Below, piece after piece: positions 1-7,499 of a DNA stretch of 11,800 nucleotides (the stretch's first letter is position 1; each line of letters begins with the position of its first letter). A program made the position numbers and the translations under genes. A model generated the notes under the pieces. It was not told the DNA's origin and did no database searches. It saw only the letters and a program-made list of their open reading frames with translations. The stretch lies in assembly GCA_900642245.1 (NCBI GenBank), contig CAAAJI010000164.1:92983-104782 (forward strand), read 5' to 3'. This DNA is from Fragilaria radians (taxonomy: Eukaryota; Bacillariophyta; Fragilariophyceae; Fragilariales; Fragilariaceae).

Positions 1-985
1 ATTTCCTTGTCCTCTTGCAGGAGAGCGCGGACCATTGCGATTTCCAGAACTTGAGCGGGCATTTGAAGGATGAATACGACGATTGGAAGAGACCTCATCC
101 TGAGGAATCCTGCATACATCACAGGCATGACTTACTGGGTATCCAGCAAACATGCACACAATGATTCAAATTTCATGAAAATTGTCATCTTTTGTACCCA
201 AACTCATTTCACCAAAAAACATTAGATTATTACCGCAATGCGATGTCTTTCCAAGCAAAACTTCTTGAGGAGCCATGTTTCTTCCGTTGGTAATCAATAT
301 AACTAGTTGAATGGAAAGCTCCAGTGGAAGCACACACCTACCCAGATTCCCGTTCTTACGTCATCTATGATTCCTGCTCCATTTAGCATGGCTCTGATGC
401 TACCATGAAGTGTTTGGTGCTTTCTCTCAACCTTTCCATTTCTCTATGGAGTTCTTGAACCTGAATATTCAAAGGGAATATGTATTTCATAATACTTACA
501 ATAACCCTCTGAAGCTTTATTCGCACCTGTATACCACGATCTCCCTTGTTTTCAATTCTTGGATTAATTTTCATCTTTCTCGGTGAAATCACACTTCTCC
601 TTCAAAACCTAGCTCCAGCAAAGTCTGCGCAACCATCAACAATGAATATCCAGATCTTGGATCCTCAAAAATCTCATCTCTGATAGAGATAACATCACTA
701 TAAATTATCTCTTCTGGATTCTTGTTTCCGCATGTCGAGAACGTTTTGGTATTCTTCTGCCTTGCCATTGCAATGGCACATTCCTGACATACTTTTAAAT
801 TCCAAGAGAGCTTTCAATCATATTGGTGTGTTGTTGCCCTCAATGCTTCCTCTCCACAATGTCCAACTTCTTGTGAATCCTATTGATTTCGACATTCATT
901 TCAGATTTTCCTGAATCAATTACGGAGCCTACCGATTTGATGGAAGTTGGATTGAGCTTTGCACCTGACACAAACCATTTTTACT
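1..985 (-). pseudogene. Copia gag_pre-integrase and integrase remnant (continues off left edge)
   Basis: From about 985 the frame gives SGAKLNPTSIKSVGS, then after a frameshift KLGHCGEEALRATTHQYD, a stop where a Trp is usual, and KVCQECAIAMARQKN. Together these are the H-H-C-C zinc-binding region in front of copia integrase. The catalytic core follows in pieces: IFIVDGCADFAGARF, then GANKASEGYCKYYEIHIPFE, then SGSRTP*RNGKVERKHQTL with a stop for the usual Gln, and GSIRAMLNGAGI. After another shift the C-terminal landmarks LMFFGEMSLGTKD and CMFAGYPVSHACDVCR are visible. At least four stops or frameshifts show it is dead. The residues after CRIP up to base 1 fit the variable linker before reverse transcriptase. 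Confidence 0.87.
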
Positions 986-1130
986 GTTTAAAATTTTGAT
1001 GAATAATAGATTTTTTTCCCTTGTCAGATTTTCTACTGTGATGCTTTCAGAAAAGTCACTAAAGTCAAATAGACCTTTTAAATGTTGATATGAAGCGCCA
1101 CTATTGCCGATGCAAATGCTGCGAGAAAAT
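985..1130 (-). pseudogene. Copia aspartic protease remnant, active-site Asp changed to Asn
   Basis: The frame gives RSICIGNSGASYQH and then LFDFSDFSESITVEN. This is the first lobe of a copia retropepsin, normally W-I-G-D-S-G-A-S followed by a stretch ending in ITVGNG. Retropepsins cut the gag-pol polyprotein with a catalytic Asp in the D-S/T-G-A motif. Here that residue is Asn (codon 1105-1103), which should abolish catalysis. The segment lies between the gag knuckle and the pre-integrase region, as expected. The rest of the protease is short and blurred, and the frame closes by 929. Confidence 0.8.
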
Positions 1131-1199
1131 TCCGAAACTTCCAACACCAAACGTAATACAACATCTGCAATTCCTGTTCTGACATATCCGCTTCCATTC

Positions 1200-1605
1200 C
1201 CTTCAGCTTTTCTATTCGATTTGAAGCAATTGGACTCCACAGGTCCAGTCTCCTTGCAACATGTGTAAAAGAGAGTATGGGGGGGGGCTCCATGATATGG
1301 CCTATCACTGGAATCCTTCTTGGATTGCATTGGAAAGCCTTGTAACACAATTGCGACATTTCCCTTCAAAATGCGACCTAAACAAAGCATATTTTTCATT
1401 TACTTTGCTCTCATTGTTTTTTTCCCGTTGATTGAACAATCTCTCACTTTACAGATTCAGCTCTTCATATGGTACATTTACTTCAAGCCGGTTGGATTTG
1501 TTTCCGATCCTCTTTTCCATTCCATAAGCACTGGTTAGGTTGTTCAGCACATGGATCATAAACTGATCAACATGTATACAAGTTTCTTTGCAAACTACAA
1601 TAAAA
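1200..1605 (-). pseudogene. Copia gag remnant with degenerate CCHC zinc knuckle
   Basis: Gag packages the element RNA and its zinc knuckle binds nucleic acid. The peptide DQFMIHVLNNLTSAYG followed by MEKRIGNKSN is the conserved end of the copia gag core. A stop follows at NL*, then the frame continues through NQREKNNESKVNEKY to EGKCRNC (1347-1358 codes CRNC), which looks like the start of a first zinc knuckle lost by frameshift. A second knuckle reads YTCCKETGPVESNC (1267-1226). Against the CX2CX4HX4C pattern its first Cys is Tyr and its His is Pro, so it could not hold zinc normally. The N-terminal half of gag, toward 1860, is not recognisable. Confidence 0.8.
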
Positions 1606-1980
1606 TTTCAAAAAGTTCAGAGCTGATAAGCTTTAGCATCTTCTATTCTCATCTTGCAAATTCTAAATCCCTCTAAAGCACAAGTTGTCCATTCCAAACA
1701 TCCCGCTGAAGCTTATGTGTCATCAATCTCATTAACACATACAAACGTCCTCTTTAAAAATATAAAGGCTGACAAGGATCAGAAAGGTTACGAATGTAAA
1801 GTTGGACCATGTCTACTTTATCATAAGAAAATACCATCAGTCTCCTTGTCCGCAAATTGTTGAGTAGGCAATACCACGCATCACATAGGGCATGTAATCA
1901 ATTAGCTGTTAAGTCATTTACCATTAATTGACAATTAATTATATTTGACATATTGGTGATTCGGTCATTTGAAAGTATTC

Positions 1981-2046
1981 ATTCAGCTATATTTGTGAAT
2001 TGATTTGTAAAGCATTCAGCTATATTAATGAATTGATTTGTGAAGC
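1981..2046. repeat. 33-bp direct tandem duplication
   Basis: Two adjacent 33-base units (1981-2013 and 2014-2046) begin ATTCAGCTATATT and end in AAGC. They differ at only about three positions, so this is a clear and fairly young tandem duplication in non-coding DNA. Confidence 0.9.
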
Positions 2047-2466
2047 AAATGACTCGGCTTTGCAGGCGCGTCCCTGCCAACTTGTGATTCTTTGAACAAA
2101 AATATATTTATTGAATTGAAGCTGAATCTAACAAAAAAATTGATTGAAAAATCAAGCAATCAAAAAGACAAAGCAATTCAATCATCTTTTTATCCTTCCA
2201 GTTTCATTAAAATGTACTTGGTGGATACTATATATACCTCAGAAGGTGAATCATTCTCCACATTGACGGGGGTTGTTCAATTTATTTGCCGCTCTCTTTC
2301 TTCCATATTCACAAACGACAGCAATAAGGACTGTGTCGTGTCAGTATGCACTAATTCATATTGATTTCCATTCCCGAATGGGTATTGCTAGGAGAAGGTA
2401 GTTCTTAAGTGAAATCACAAGCCTTTCATATACGTCTTTTGCATGAAATGTGATTAAATATAAACG

Positions 2467-2625
2467 ATGGACATTTGTCATTCGTGGAATGACCACCGGA
2501 TGACTTTTCAACACGCGATCATAGTTCCGAAGAATAACGCTGTTGAATTTGCACTGAAACAACAGGTGTATGTGAAACACCTGTGGAAGGAGTTGAAGCA
2601 AAGGGTGTCAGAGTCTAGGGTATGA
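2467..2625 (+). CDS. Possible 52-codon small ORF, unrecognised
   Basis: An uninterrupted frame starts at ATG 2467 and ends at TGA 2623-2625. The composition is protein-like: an N-terminal MDICHSWNDHRMTF, then an amphipathic, basic C-terminal part containing FALKQQVYVKHLWKELKQ that should form a helix. I recognise no family. It could be a last exon, a fragment of an older element or chance. The perfect hairpin at 2562-2584 lies inside it. Confidence that it is expressed is low. Confidence 0.2.
   Translation: MDICHSWNDHRMTFQHAIIVPKNNAVEFALKQQVYVKHLWKELKQRVSESRV
2562..2584. repeat. Perfect small hairpin (8-bp arms, 7-nt loop)
   Basis: ACAGGTGT at 2562-2569 is the exact reverse complement of ACACCTGT at 2577-2584. 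A seven-base loop separates them. No poly-T run follows, so it is not a pol III or bacterial-type terminator. Confidence 0.75.
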
Positions 2626-2689
2626 AGAGGTGGAAGGGTGTTGATAATCACTAAATTTAATATAATGAGCTTTATTTTCTGCGGTCGTC

Positions 2690-2775
2690 GATTGTCGATC
2701 GTATTTTTGATTTTCTGTCGATCGTACTTAATTTTTTGTGGCTCTCGATCGCACCTTCAATTTTCTCATACTTAC
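2690..2775. repeat. Degenerate short tandem repeat built on TCGATCG
   Basis: TCGATCG occurs at 2695-2701, 2718-2724 and 2745-2751, 23 and 27 bases apart. Each is followed within a few bases by a T-rich run such as TTTTTGATTTTCT. This looks like three copies of a worn repeat of about 25 bp. Confidence 0.5.
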
Positions 2776-2906
2776 CAGTTCCATACTTGTCCACGGTATA
2801 TCCAAGCTTGTTCTCCAACAAACGCTGCCAGATAATTTTTATGAATTCGTGAATGCCTTGGTAGCAACACTAAGCTTATCACAGATTTAGTTCACGCTAA
2901 AAAGCA

Positions 2907-3826
2907 ATGAATAGAGGAAAAGAGACTGAAGAATTGCTTGAACCATTCAGGCGCAGGCGACGGCAAAGCCTTATAACATCATTTGATGACGTTAAAATTG
3001 GAGTCAGTCAATGCGTGACTTCCATTTCCCGAATGATGGAACGGTCTTCAAGCATCATATACCATACGAAGGTAGAAGACGAACTGACATCAAAATATCG
3101 GCCTCCTGAAGAAAAACTTCAGAGAGGTGAAATGTCCAATCATCATCAAAGAGTGGCAATAGTTGTTCGTGATGACAAAATGTTTCGAAACCTGCAGAAA
3201 GAAATGAGGCAAAACTCTAGGACGGGTTATGGAAGCAATCAATTGGTTCAAAGATTGGTAAAGCAAGGATCAACAGCCACAATGTTATCAGAGGTTCAAG
3301 TGAATAATCAGAAACGCAGTGTTAAAGGAAGTAATCGAGAATTGTCTAAGACTCGGAGAAATGAACCTCAGAATTGTCAATACGGAGAAAAAAGTACATT
3401 ATCACAGGTTAGGTATAGGCTACACTCATATCTGCAAGTAAGTAAAACGCCACCTTGTGCCTAGACTATGCATATTGCGATCATTGCGAATTGTGTTGAA
3501 TACGTTAGTTACCTAGCCCCCTTTCATTGGATATTTTTTTAACTAGTATACTTATAAAATGATGTCAATAAATGACATCTATTTCGATTCTCCGTTTAAA
3601 CGAAGATATAGTCTAGAACATGAACATGGCTCAGGCGTCAGCTGACCAGGAATGCCTCCCTGGCATTATTACCATTAGAGTTTATCAGCAAACTTTAGAA
3701 TTAATCATTTGGCGTACAGAAGATGTAAACAACCGAAATAAGAGTCATTTTCCACCATCTACCATTGGATCAATTGATCTCACTCTAGTTGAACGTTTGA
3801 GAAAAATTGTTGAAAACTTAAAGTAA
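2907..3826 (+). CDS. Putative two-exon gene, unrecognised basic protein of about 240 aa
   Basis: Exon 1 is read from ATG 2907 to 3437 (177 codons). A consensus donor GTAAGT at 3438-3443 follows CAA at a codon boundary. The unspliced frame stops soon after, at 3464. A downstream open frame ends at TAA 3824-3826. The acceptor CTCAG|GCG (exon from 3635) or ACCAG|GAA (exon from 3650) restores it in phase 0. The intron would be 197 or 212 nt. The protein is strongly basic and hydrophilic: FRRRRRQS near residues 15-22, many Arg/Lys/Gln/Asn/Ser, no signal peptide or membrane segment. The second exon is more hydrophobic (GIITIRVYQQTLELIIW) and ends in a helix-like VERLRKIVENLK. I recognise no domain. 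An alternative phase-0 donor, CAG|GTTAGG near 3409, exists. It could instead be two unrelated ORFs. Confidence 0.5.
3438..3634 (+). other. Predicted phase-0 spliceosomal intron containing a perfect hairpin
   Basis: The donor is CAA|GTAAGT and the acceptor CTCAG|GCG. A pyrimidine-rich TATTTTTTTAAC (about 3530-3541) could supply a branch point. GATGTCA (3561-3567) and TGACATC (3573-3579) form a perfect 7-bp stem with a 5-nt loop inside the intron. An 8-bp palindrome GTTTAAAC follows at 3594-3601. The intron is inferred from consensus and phase only. Confidence 0.45.
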
Positions 3827-3832
3827 TTATGA

Positions 3833-5336
3833 ATCTTGCTCAAAGTCGCAAATTCTTTCATGTTAAAACTCGCCGCTATTGCTTTTATAATAGTTTACCT
3901 GCTTAATATTTTGAATCATAAAATATTTACGGTACGGTTTTTGTGAAACAGTGACTTTAAGAAATTTGATTTCTCGGTCCGGAGTAGCTTTGGCCTGGTA
4001 ATTTCGGCTATATCAAAACCTAGACAATCGTATAGCTTCTTACTATCCATTTTTCTTGTCCTTTAAGATTTTAGGACAATATTGCTTGAACAGTCTTTCT
4101 CGAATCCTAAGTTCACTTCGATGTATAATTCCTAATTGTAGGATAACATACCTTTTAATGCTTTTCTCGGTACATCAAGAATGTGAGGTGTCCAATAAGA
4201 GACTACCATCAACACCAAGAGTACCGTTAACGTGATCTTGTTCACTAATGGAATAGCAATCTCATTTTCCTGGAATGGACATCACCCTCTTGTTCATAAA
4301 GTCTTTGAGACTGATTTAATCTAGACACCTTCAACATTCTTGTCATCCCCAATTCTGGAAGGGAGTAAGTGATACCTACCTCAAGAAAATGCTCATTATT
4401 GATAATTGATAATTTAATGATTCATGTAGGCATCCTGGCGACAACTGAGAGGGAGCAATGTAAAAAGAGAAAGGAGATTATTCAAGGTTTTATGAAAATG
4501 CGAAGAAAGGTCAAGGTCACGCAAAAGAAGGTGTTCCAAAGTTAACTGCTACTTTGTGGATACAACCAAAGTAATGTGGGTTAAATGAAGTGATAGCCTT
4601 CTAGTGAGTGTTGTAAGTGAAGGTGAAGATAGCCATCATGATTGACTAGAAAGAACATTTTGGGATATGATCTAAAAGAGGGATAACCATGGGTAACTCT
4701 AATCATTGACTAGAAATTACTTTTGGCATAAAGATCTAAAAGGAGGAATGTTCAAGTGCAGGAAATAGAAACAAGCTTTTGGAATAAATATCTAAAAGAA
4801 GGGATATTCGATGGTAACTCCCCCGGGTATGGAACGAACTTTGCTTATTACTAAAGGTGATAATCTATGGTTGGTTGCAAACTTTATGTAAAAAAGAAAC
4901 TTAATGTCTTGTGCCTACATGTAAGTGAAGCCAAATTATTCTCTGCTTTCGCATCAAACATATCTCCAACAGAAATATAGTGATACTAATTTGTATGGAT
5001 GGTTGTCAAATTATTTCAACGCTACAATCAAAAATTCTCAACACTACACTTTCTCAATGATGGAATCTCATATATTTCATTATGCATAAAACCCTAAATG
5101 TACATATCACGGAGTAGACTATACAAGGAATAGTAAGACTCGATTGTGGATAGTTCTGTATCCAATTCATGCATTGCATCTTTTGAGTGTTACGAGTCTA
5201 TATCTATGACAATGTTTCATGCTATGGCATCGTGTTGTAAATCACCTAGAAGTCAGCATTGCATGGTCCCATACGAGTGGTGGAAATTGCTAAATGGATT
5301 AGCCATTCAATAGAAATGATGGAAATTTTGTTATTT
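3833..5336. other. Intergenic region, no recognised gene
   Basis: About 1.5 kb without a supported gene. I found no retrotransposon motif in the frames I read, no tRNA and no long open frame. Part of it (4440-4540) is purine-rich on the plus strand and gives a short charged frame that ends at a stop, too little to call. A degenerate tandem repeat at 4635-4820 is listed separately. The left end contains the 3' flank of the unrecognised spliced gene and the right end the 3' flank of the AlgH-like gene. Confidence 0.6.
4635..4820. repeat. Three degenerate tandem repeats of about 62 bp
   Basis: Units are near 4635-4700, 4701-4758 and 4759-4820. Units 1 and 2 share ATTGACTAGAAA. All three carry TTTTGG.ATA followed by A.ATCTAAAAG.. 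or the like. Units 1 and 3 end in ATGGGTAACTC or GATGGTAACTC. Divergence is high, so the array is old. Confidence 0.6.
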
Positions 5337-6302
5337 TTATTGCATGTAATTCTGTTGTTTCATTCGATTTCGTAAATACTGCCAACATTCATTTTTGTCC
5401 CATTCAGCCAAAATGACTTCTGGTGGTACCTCCAAGGATATCCAAGCATCGCCAGGATTATCCACATTACTTGCCAACATAGACTCTATTTCAAATGGTG
5501 AAAATTGACAATAATTGAAAAAGAATTTAAACCTTTCCACAGGCCGGATGGGTACGGACGATCCTTCGGATGATTCAGATATGTAGGATTCTTCATCCTT
5601 CTGGTTGGTTTCTACATATCGTATGGCTGCTTCTAAACCACCCTCATACATTCCTGAATGTCCAATTTCCGTTCGTTCTAGTTCCGAAACGGAATGAAAC
5701 ATCATGGCAACATCACCACCCGTATTCCCACCTCGATAAATCAAGTTTTGTAACAATGCCGAACTTTGGATACTGGTTGCGGTATCGTCATTATTATCCT
5801 GCATCATCATTTCTGCCATAGTAAAGGGTGTTGGATTATCCAAGCCCACGCATCGAATCAATTGTTCTTGATTGTCGTCATCCCATCCCATTGCATATAC
5901 CCAAAGAGCTGTCCGCATTAGGAAATGTTGATATTCGTCAGTCGGAGGTAATAGAACGCATCCCTCTCGAACAATAGCATCAGATCCTTTTCCTAAATAT
6001 CGAATTTTATTCACATTGATGTTATACAAGGAACTTATAGCTTTTTGAGGATCCACATTGCTCATTACTTTGGATGGGATTCCATCATCATTCGTTGATC
6101 CAATAGACATGTACAAATTGGAAAATTTACTCCTTCCTCTCTTCGATACAGATAACTCATACGGAGTCACTAACCATGCAGCAGTTAGCTGCAGCTGTTG
6201 TAGACAAGTGAGAATAGTACATAGAAGGATAAGCACATGGCAATGTATCCCTAGAATCATCGTCGTCGAATGTCTAGTTCTTTTTGTGTGTGAGTCATGC
6301 AT
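5337..6302 (-). CDS. YqgE/AlgH family protein (UPF0301, DUF179), predicted plastid-targeted
   Basis: A single uninterrupted frame of 321 codons. Residues about 111-315 follow the YqgE/AlgH fold in order: the REGCVLLPPTDEYQHFLMRT entry strand, a GLDNPTPFTMAEM segment, the family marker LIYRGGNTGGD (187-197), MFHSVSEL, then MYEGGLEAAIRYV (218-230), the FKFFFNYCQFSPFEIESML aromatic block (258-276), DAWISLEVPPEVIL and a terminal WQYLRN. The N terminus has a hydrophobic core at 16-36 and a likely cleavage TAA|W at 42/43, followed by a basic Ser-rich stretch. This matches the bipartite signal plus transit peptide of diatom plastid proteins, where an aromatic or Leu follows the cut. Met15 is an alternative start placed just before the hydrophobic core. 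At 5337-5342 the stop lies in CAATAAAA, so an AATAAA-like polyadenylation signal overlaps it. Molecular function of the family is poorly defined; bacterial AlgH has been linked to regulation. An acidic Ser/Glu insert (235-252) lengthens the usual domain. Confidence 0.85.
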   Translation of the reverse strand: MHDSHTKRTRHSTTMILGIHCHVLILLCTILTCLQQLQLTAAWLVTPYELSVSKRGRSKFSNLYMSIGSTNDDGIPSKVMSNVDPQKAISSLYNINVNKIRYLGKGSDAIVREGCVLLPPTDEYQHFLMRTALWVYAMGWDDDNQEQLIRCVGLDNPTPFTMAEMMMQDNNDDTATSIQSSALLQNLIYRGGNTGGDVAMMFHSVSELERTEIGHSGMYEGGLEAAIRYVETNQKDEESYISESSEGSSVPIRPVERFKFFFNYCQFSPFEIESMLASNVDNPGDAWISLEVPPEVILAEWDKNECWQYLRNRMKQQNYMQ

Positions 6303-6840
6303 TTTGTCCTAAGCATGGAGATTCCATGTTCCTACTTGGGATAATATGTGACCATTCAAACTTTCATTGCAACAAAATTTAATGTTGACGCATCGCTGAA
6401 CAATTCTATGTCTTTATCTATCCAGCTATTGATTATTAATTGATAGAAGCGATTGGAATTGCCGGAAGATGAACAATTTAAAATCCATCACGTTTTCAGT
6501 CTGAAGATTTTTGGAGTCCGCTTCATTGTCCGTTCAGTCTTTGTAGGCATTGTAAAGATAGAAACATTTGGTGCCCTGAATTATTGTAGCTAGAACAGAG
6601 TCATCCCTTTATTACTAATGAAGACACTCATATCAATACATGGGTTGGAATGTTTACAGGAGAAACCAGTGGAACTGGTGCTGAAAATGGAGCAGAGAGA
6701 GGGTCTATCATCTAATCAGGTTTGAACAATTGGTTTTCAAATGTCTGGAAATCTGCTCTTGGCAACAGATTTTGACATTAAAGTAACTTTTGGAACCAAT
6801 GAAGACAACCAAGACAGTATTGCTCCATTGTAGATATTGA
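6303..6840. other. Intergenic region upstream of the AlgH-like gene
   Basis: It holds the 5' flank and presumably the promoter of the minus-strand AlgH-like gene. I see no clear core promoter motif. On the minus strand a short upstream ATG (6316-6314) opens a 19-codon frame that overlaps the main start. From about 6600 toward 6840 the plus strand may be degraded copia reverse transcriptase, but no motif is firm before 6842. Confidence 0.5.
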
Positions 6841-6841
6841 A

Positions 6842-7495
6842 TTTGTTGTCTACGTTAAGGATTATACAATGGACTACCTGCTTTTAGATATTTTAGGGAA
6901 AGGTTTGAGGATTTCAGTGAAAATGGAAACTCTGATGACAAGTGATATGATGCCATTGATGAGAATTTGCAAAGCAGATACCGTTGTGGAGTAGGAATGC
7001 TTCTTTTTTTACCTCACAAAATACTCTTGACCTGATTTATGCAAATGTAGCTAGAGAACTGTCTAAGTGTATGGACAAGGCAACAATGGGCACTTATCTT
7101 GAGATGCTGCGAGTTATTAAATTCGTAATTGATGCCAAGAATTTTAGTCTCAGAGCTCAACCCAAAAGAAAACTCAAAAATTAGAGTCTCTGCTTATTTT
7201 GTGATAGCAATTGGGAGATTCTGAGACTAGAATCAGTGTGACCGGTTTCACCGTCAACTTAATAAATGTTCCTGCTTGCTGGAGATCAAAGGCTCAAAGA
7301 GGTGTAACTTTTTCAAGCTGTGAGGGGGGATATGTTGCCATATCAGAGGCAATAAAGGAAATCAAATGCATCTATTACTTACTGAAAGGGAATGGATTTT
7401 GATATTGAACTTCCAATTATTGTGAAGGCTAACAATATTGGTACAATGCTTATGGCGCAAAATTCCTCATCTGGCGTGAGAACTCATCATGTAGG
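6842..7495 (+). mobile_element. Ty1/copia remnant A: end of reverse transcriptase plus RNase H, truncated
   Basis: Pieces in three frames give a copia pol 3' end. 6842-6903 reads KDYTMDYLLLDIL, matching the motif late in reverse transcriptase usually seen as DYLSCEI. 6901-7035 gives RFEDFSENGNSDDK, a stop, and ENLQSRYRCGVGMLLFL. 7040-7181 gives NVARELSKCMDKATM and EMLRVIKFVIDAKNF. 7203-7495 is RNase H: CDSNW, DSETRISVTGFTVNL, CWRSKAQRGVTFSSCEGGYV and KANNIGTMLMAQNSSSGVRT. The usual acidic residue before N in the third RNase H motif is Asn here. The RNase H reading ends abruptly at HHV near 7495, where element B begins. The copy lacks the first part of the polymerase domain and is inactive. 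Confidence 0.85.
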
Positions 7496-7499
7496 ACTT

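Larger units (their letters stand above)
1..1605 (-). mobile_element. Decayed Ty1/copia LTR retrotransposon, 5' part of gag-pol (partial, runs off left edge)
   Basis: Read on the minus strand, this stretch gives the copia order gag, zinc knuckle, aspartic protease, pre-integrase zinc region and integrase, broken by stops and frameshifts. Anchors are the gag motif DQFMIHVLNNLT (about 1568-1533), a degenerate knuckle (1267-1226), NSGA (1105-1094), CQECAIAMARQKN (789-751), RNGKVERKHQTL (about 445-410) and GYPVSHACDVCR (144-109). Protease and integrase before reverse transcriptase is the copia arrangement; gypsy elements have integrase last. Reverse transcriptase and RNase H should lie left of base 1. 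I did not find its LTR or primer-binding site. The start at about 1605 is where recognisable gag fades, not a measured boundary. The element is an inactive relic. Confidence 0.88.
1606..2906. other. Mostly non-coding AT-rich interval with small repeats
   Basis: I see no gene here that I can name. Several ORFs of 65-90 codons on both strands have no recognisable domain and skewed composition, so they are probably chance. The interval should hold the 5' LTR and leader of the minus-strand copia element, but I found no convincing LTR ends or primer-binding site. It contains a 33-bp tandem duplication, a perfect 8-bp-arm hairpin, a 52-codon plus-strand ORF and a TCGATCG repeat cluster, all listed separately. 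Confidence 0.55.

Noticed and set aside
1320..1538. Plus-strand 72-codon hydrophobic ORF resembling a small membrane protein
   Set aside because: It is antisense to the copia gag and zinc-knuckle region, which explains the sequence better.
1868..1885. Minus-strand TGGTATTGCC as a primer-binding site of the copia element
   Set aside because: It matches the initiator-Met complement TGGTATCAGAGC only partly, and no LTR end (CA) lies directly before it.
5570..6312. Two plus-strand ORFs (5570-5821 and 6058-6312) within the AlgH-like gene
   Set aside because: They lie opposite a well-supported coding frame and look like its antisense shadows.
6842..6865. YVKD read as a mutated YVDD catalytic motif of copia reverse transcriptase
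   Set aside because: The following residues (YTMDYLLLDIL) fit the later DYLSCEI-type motif, which lies tens of residues after YVDD. The YVKD is better explained as the lead-in to that motif than as the catalytic site.
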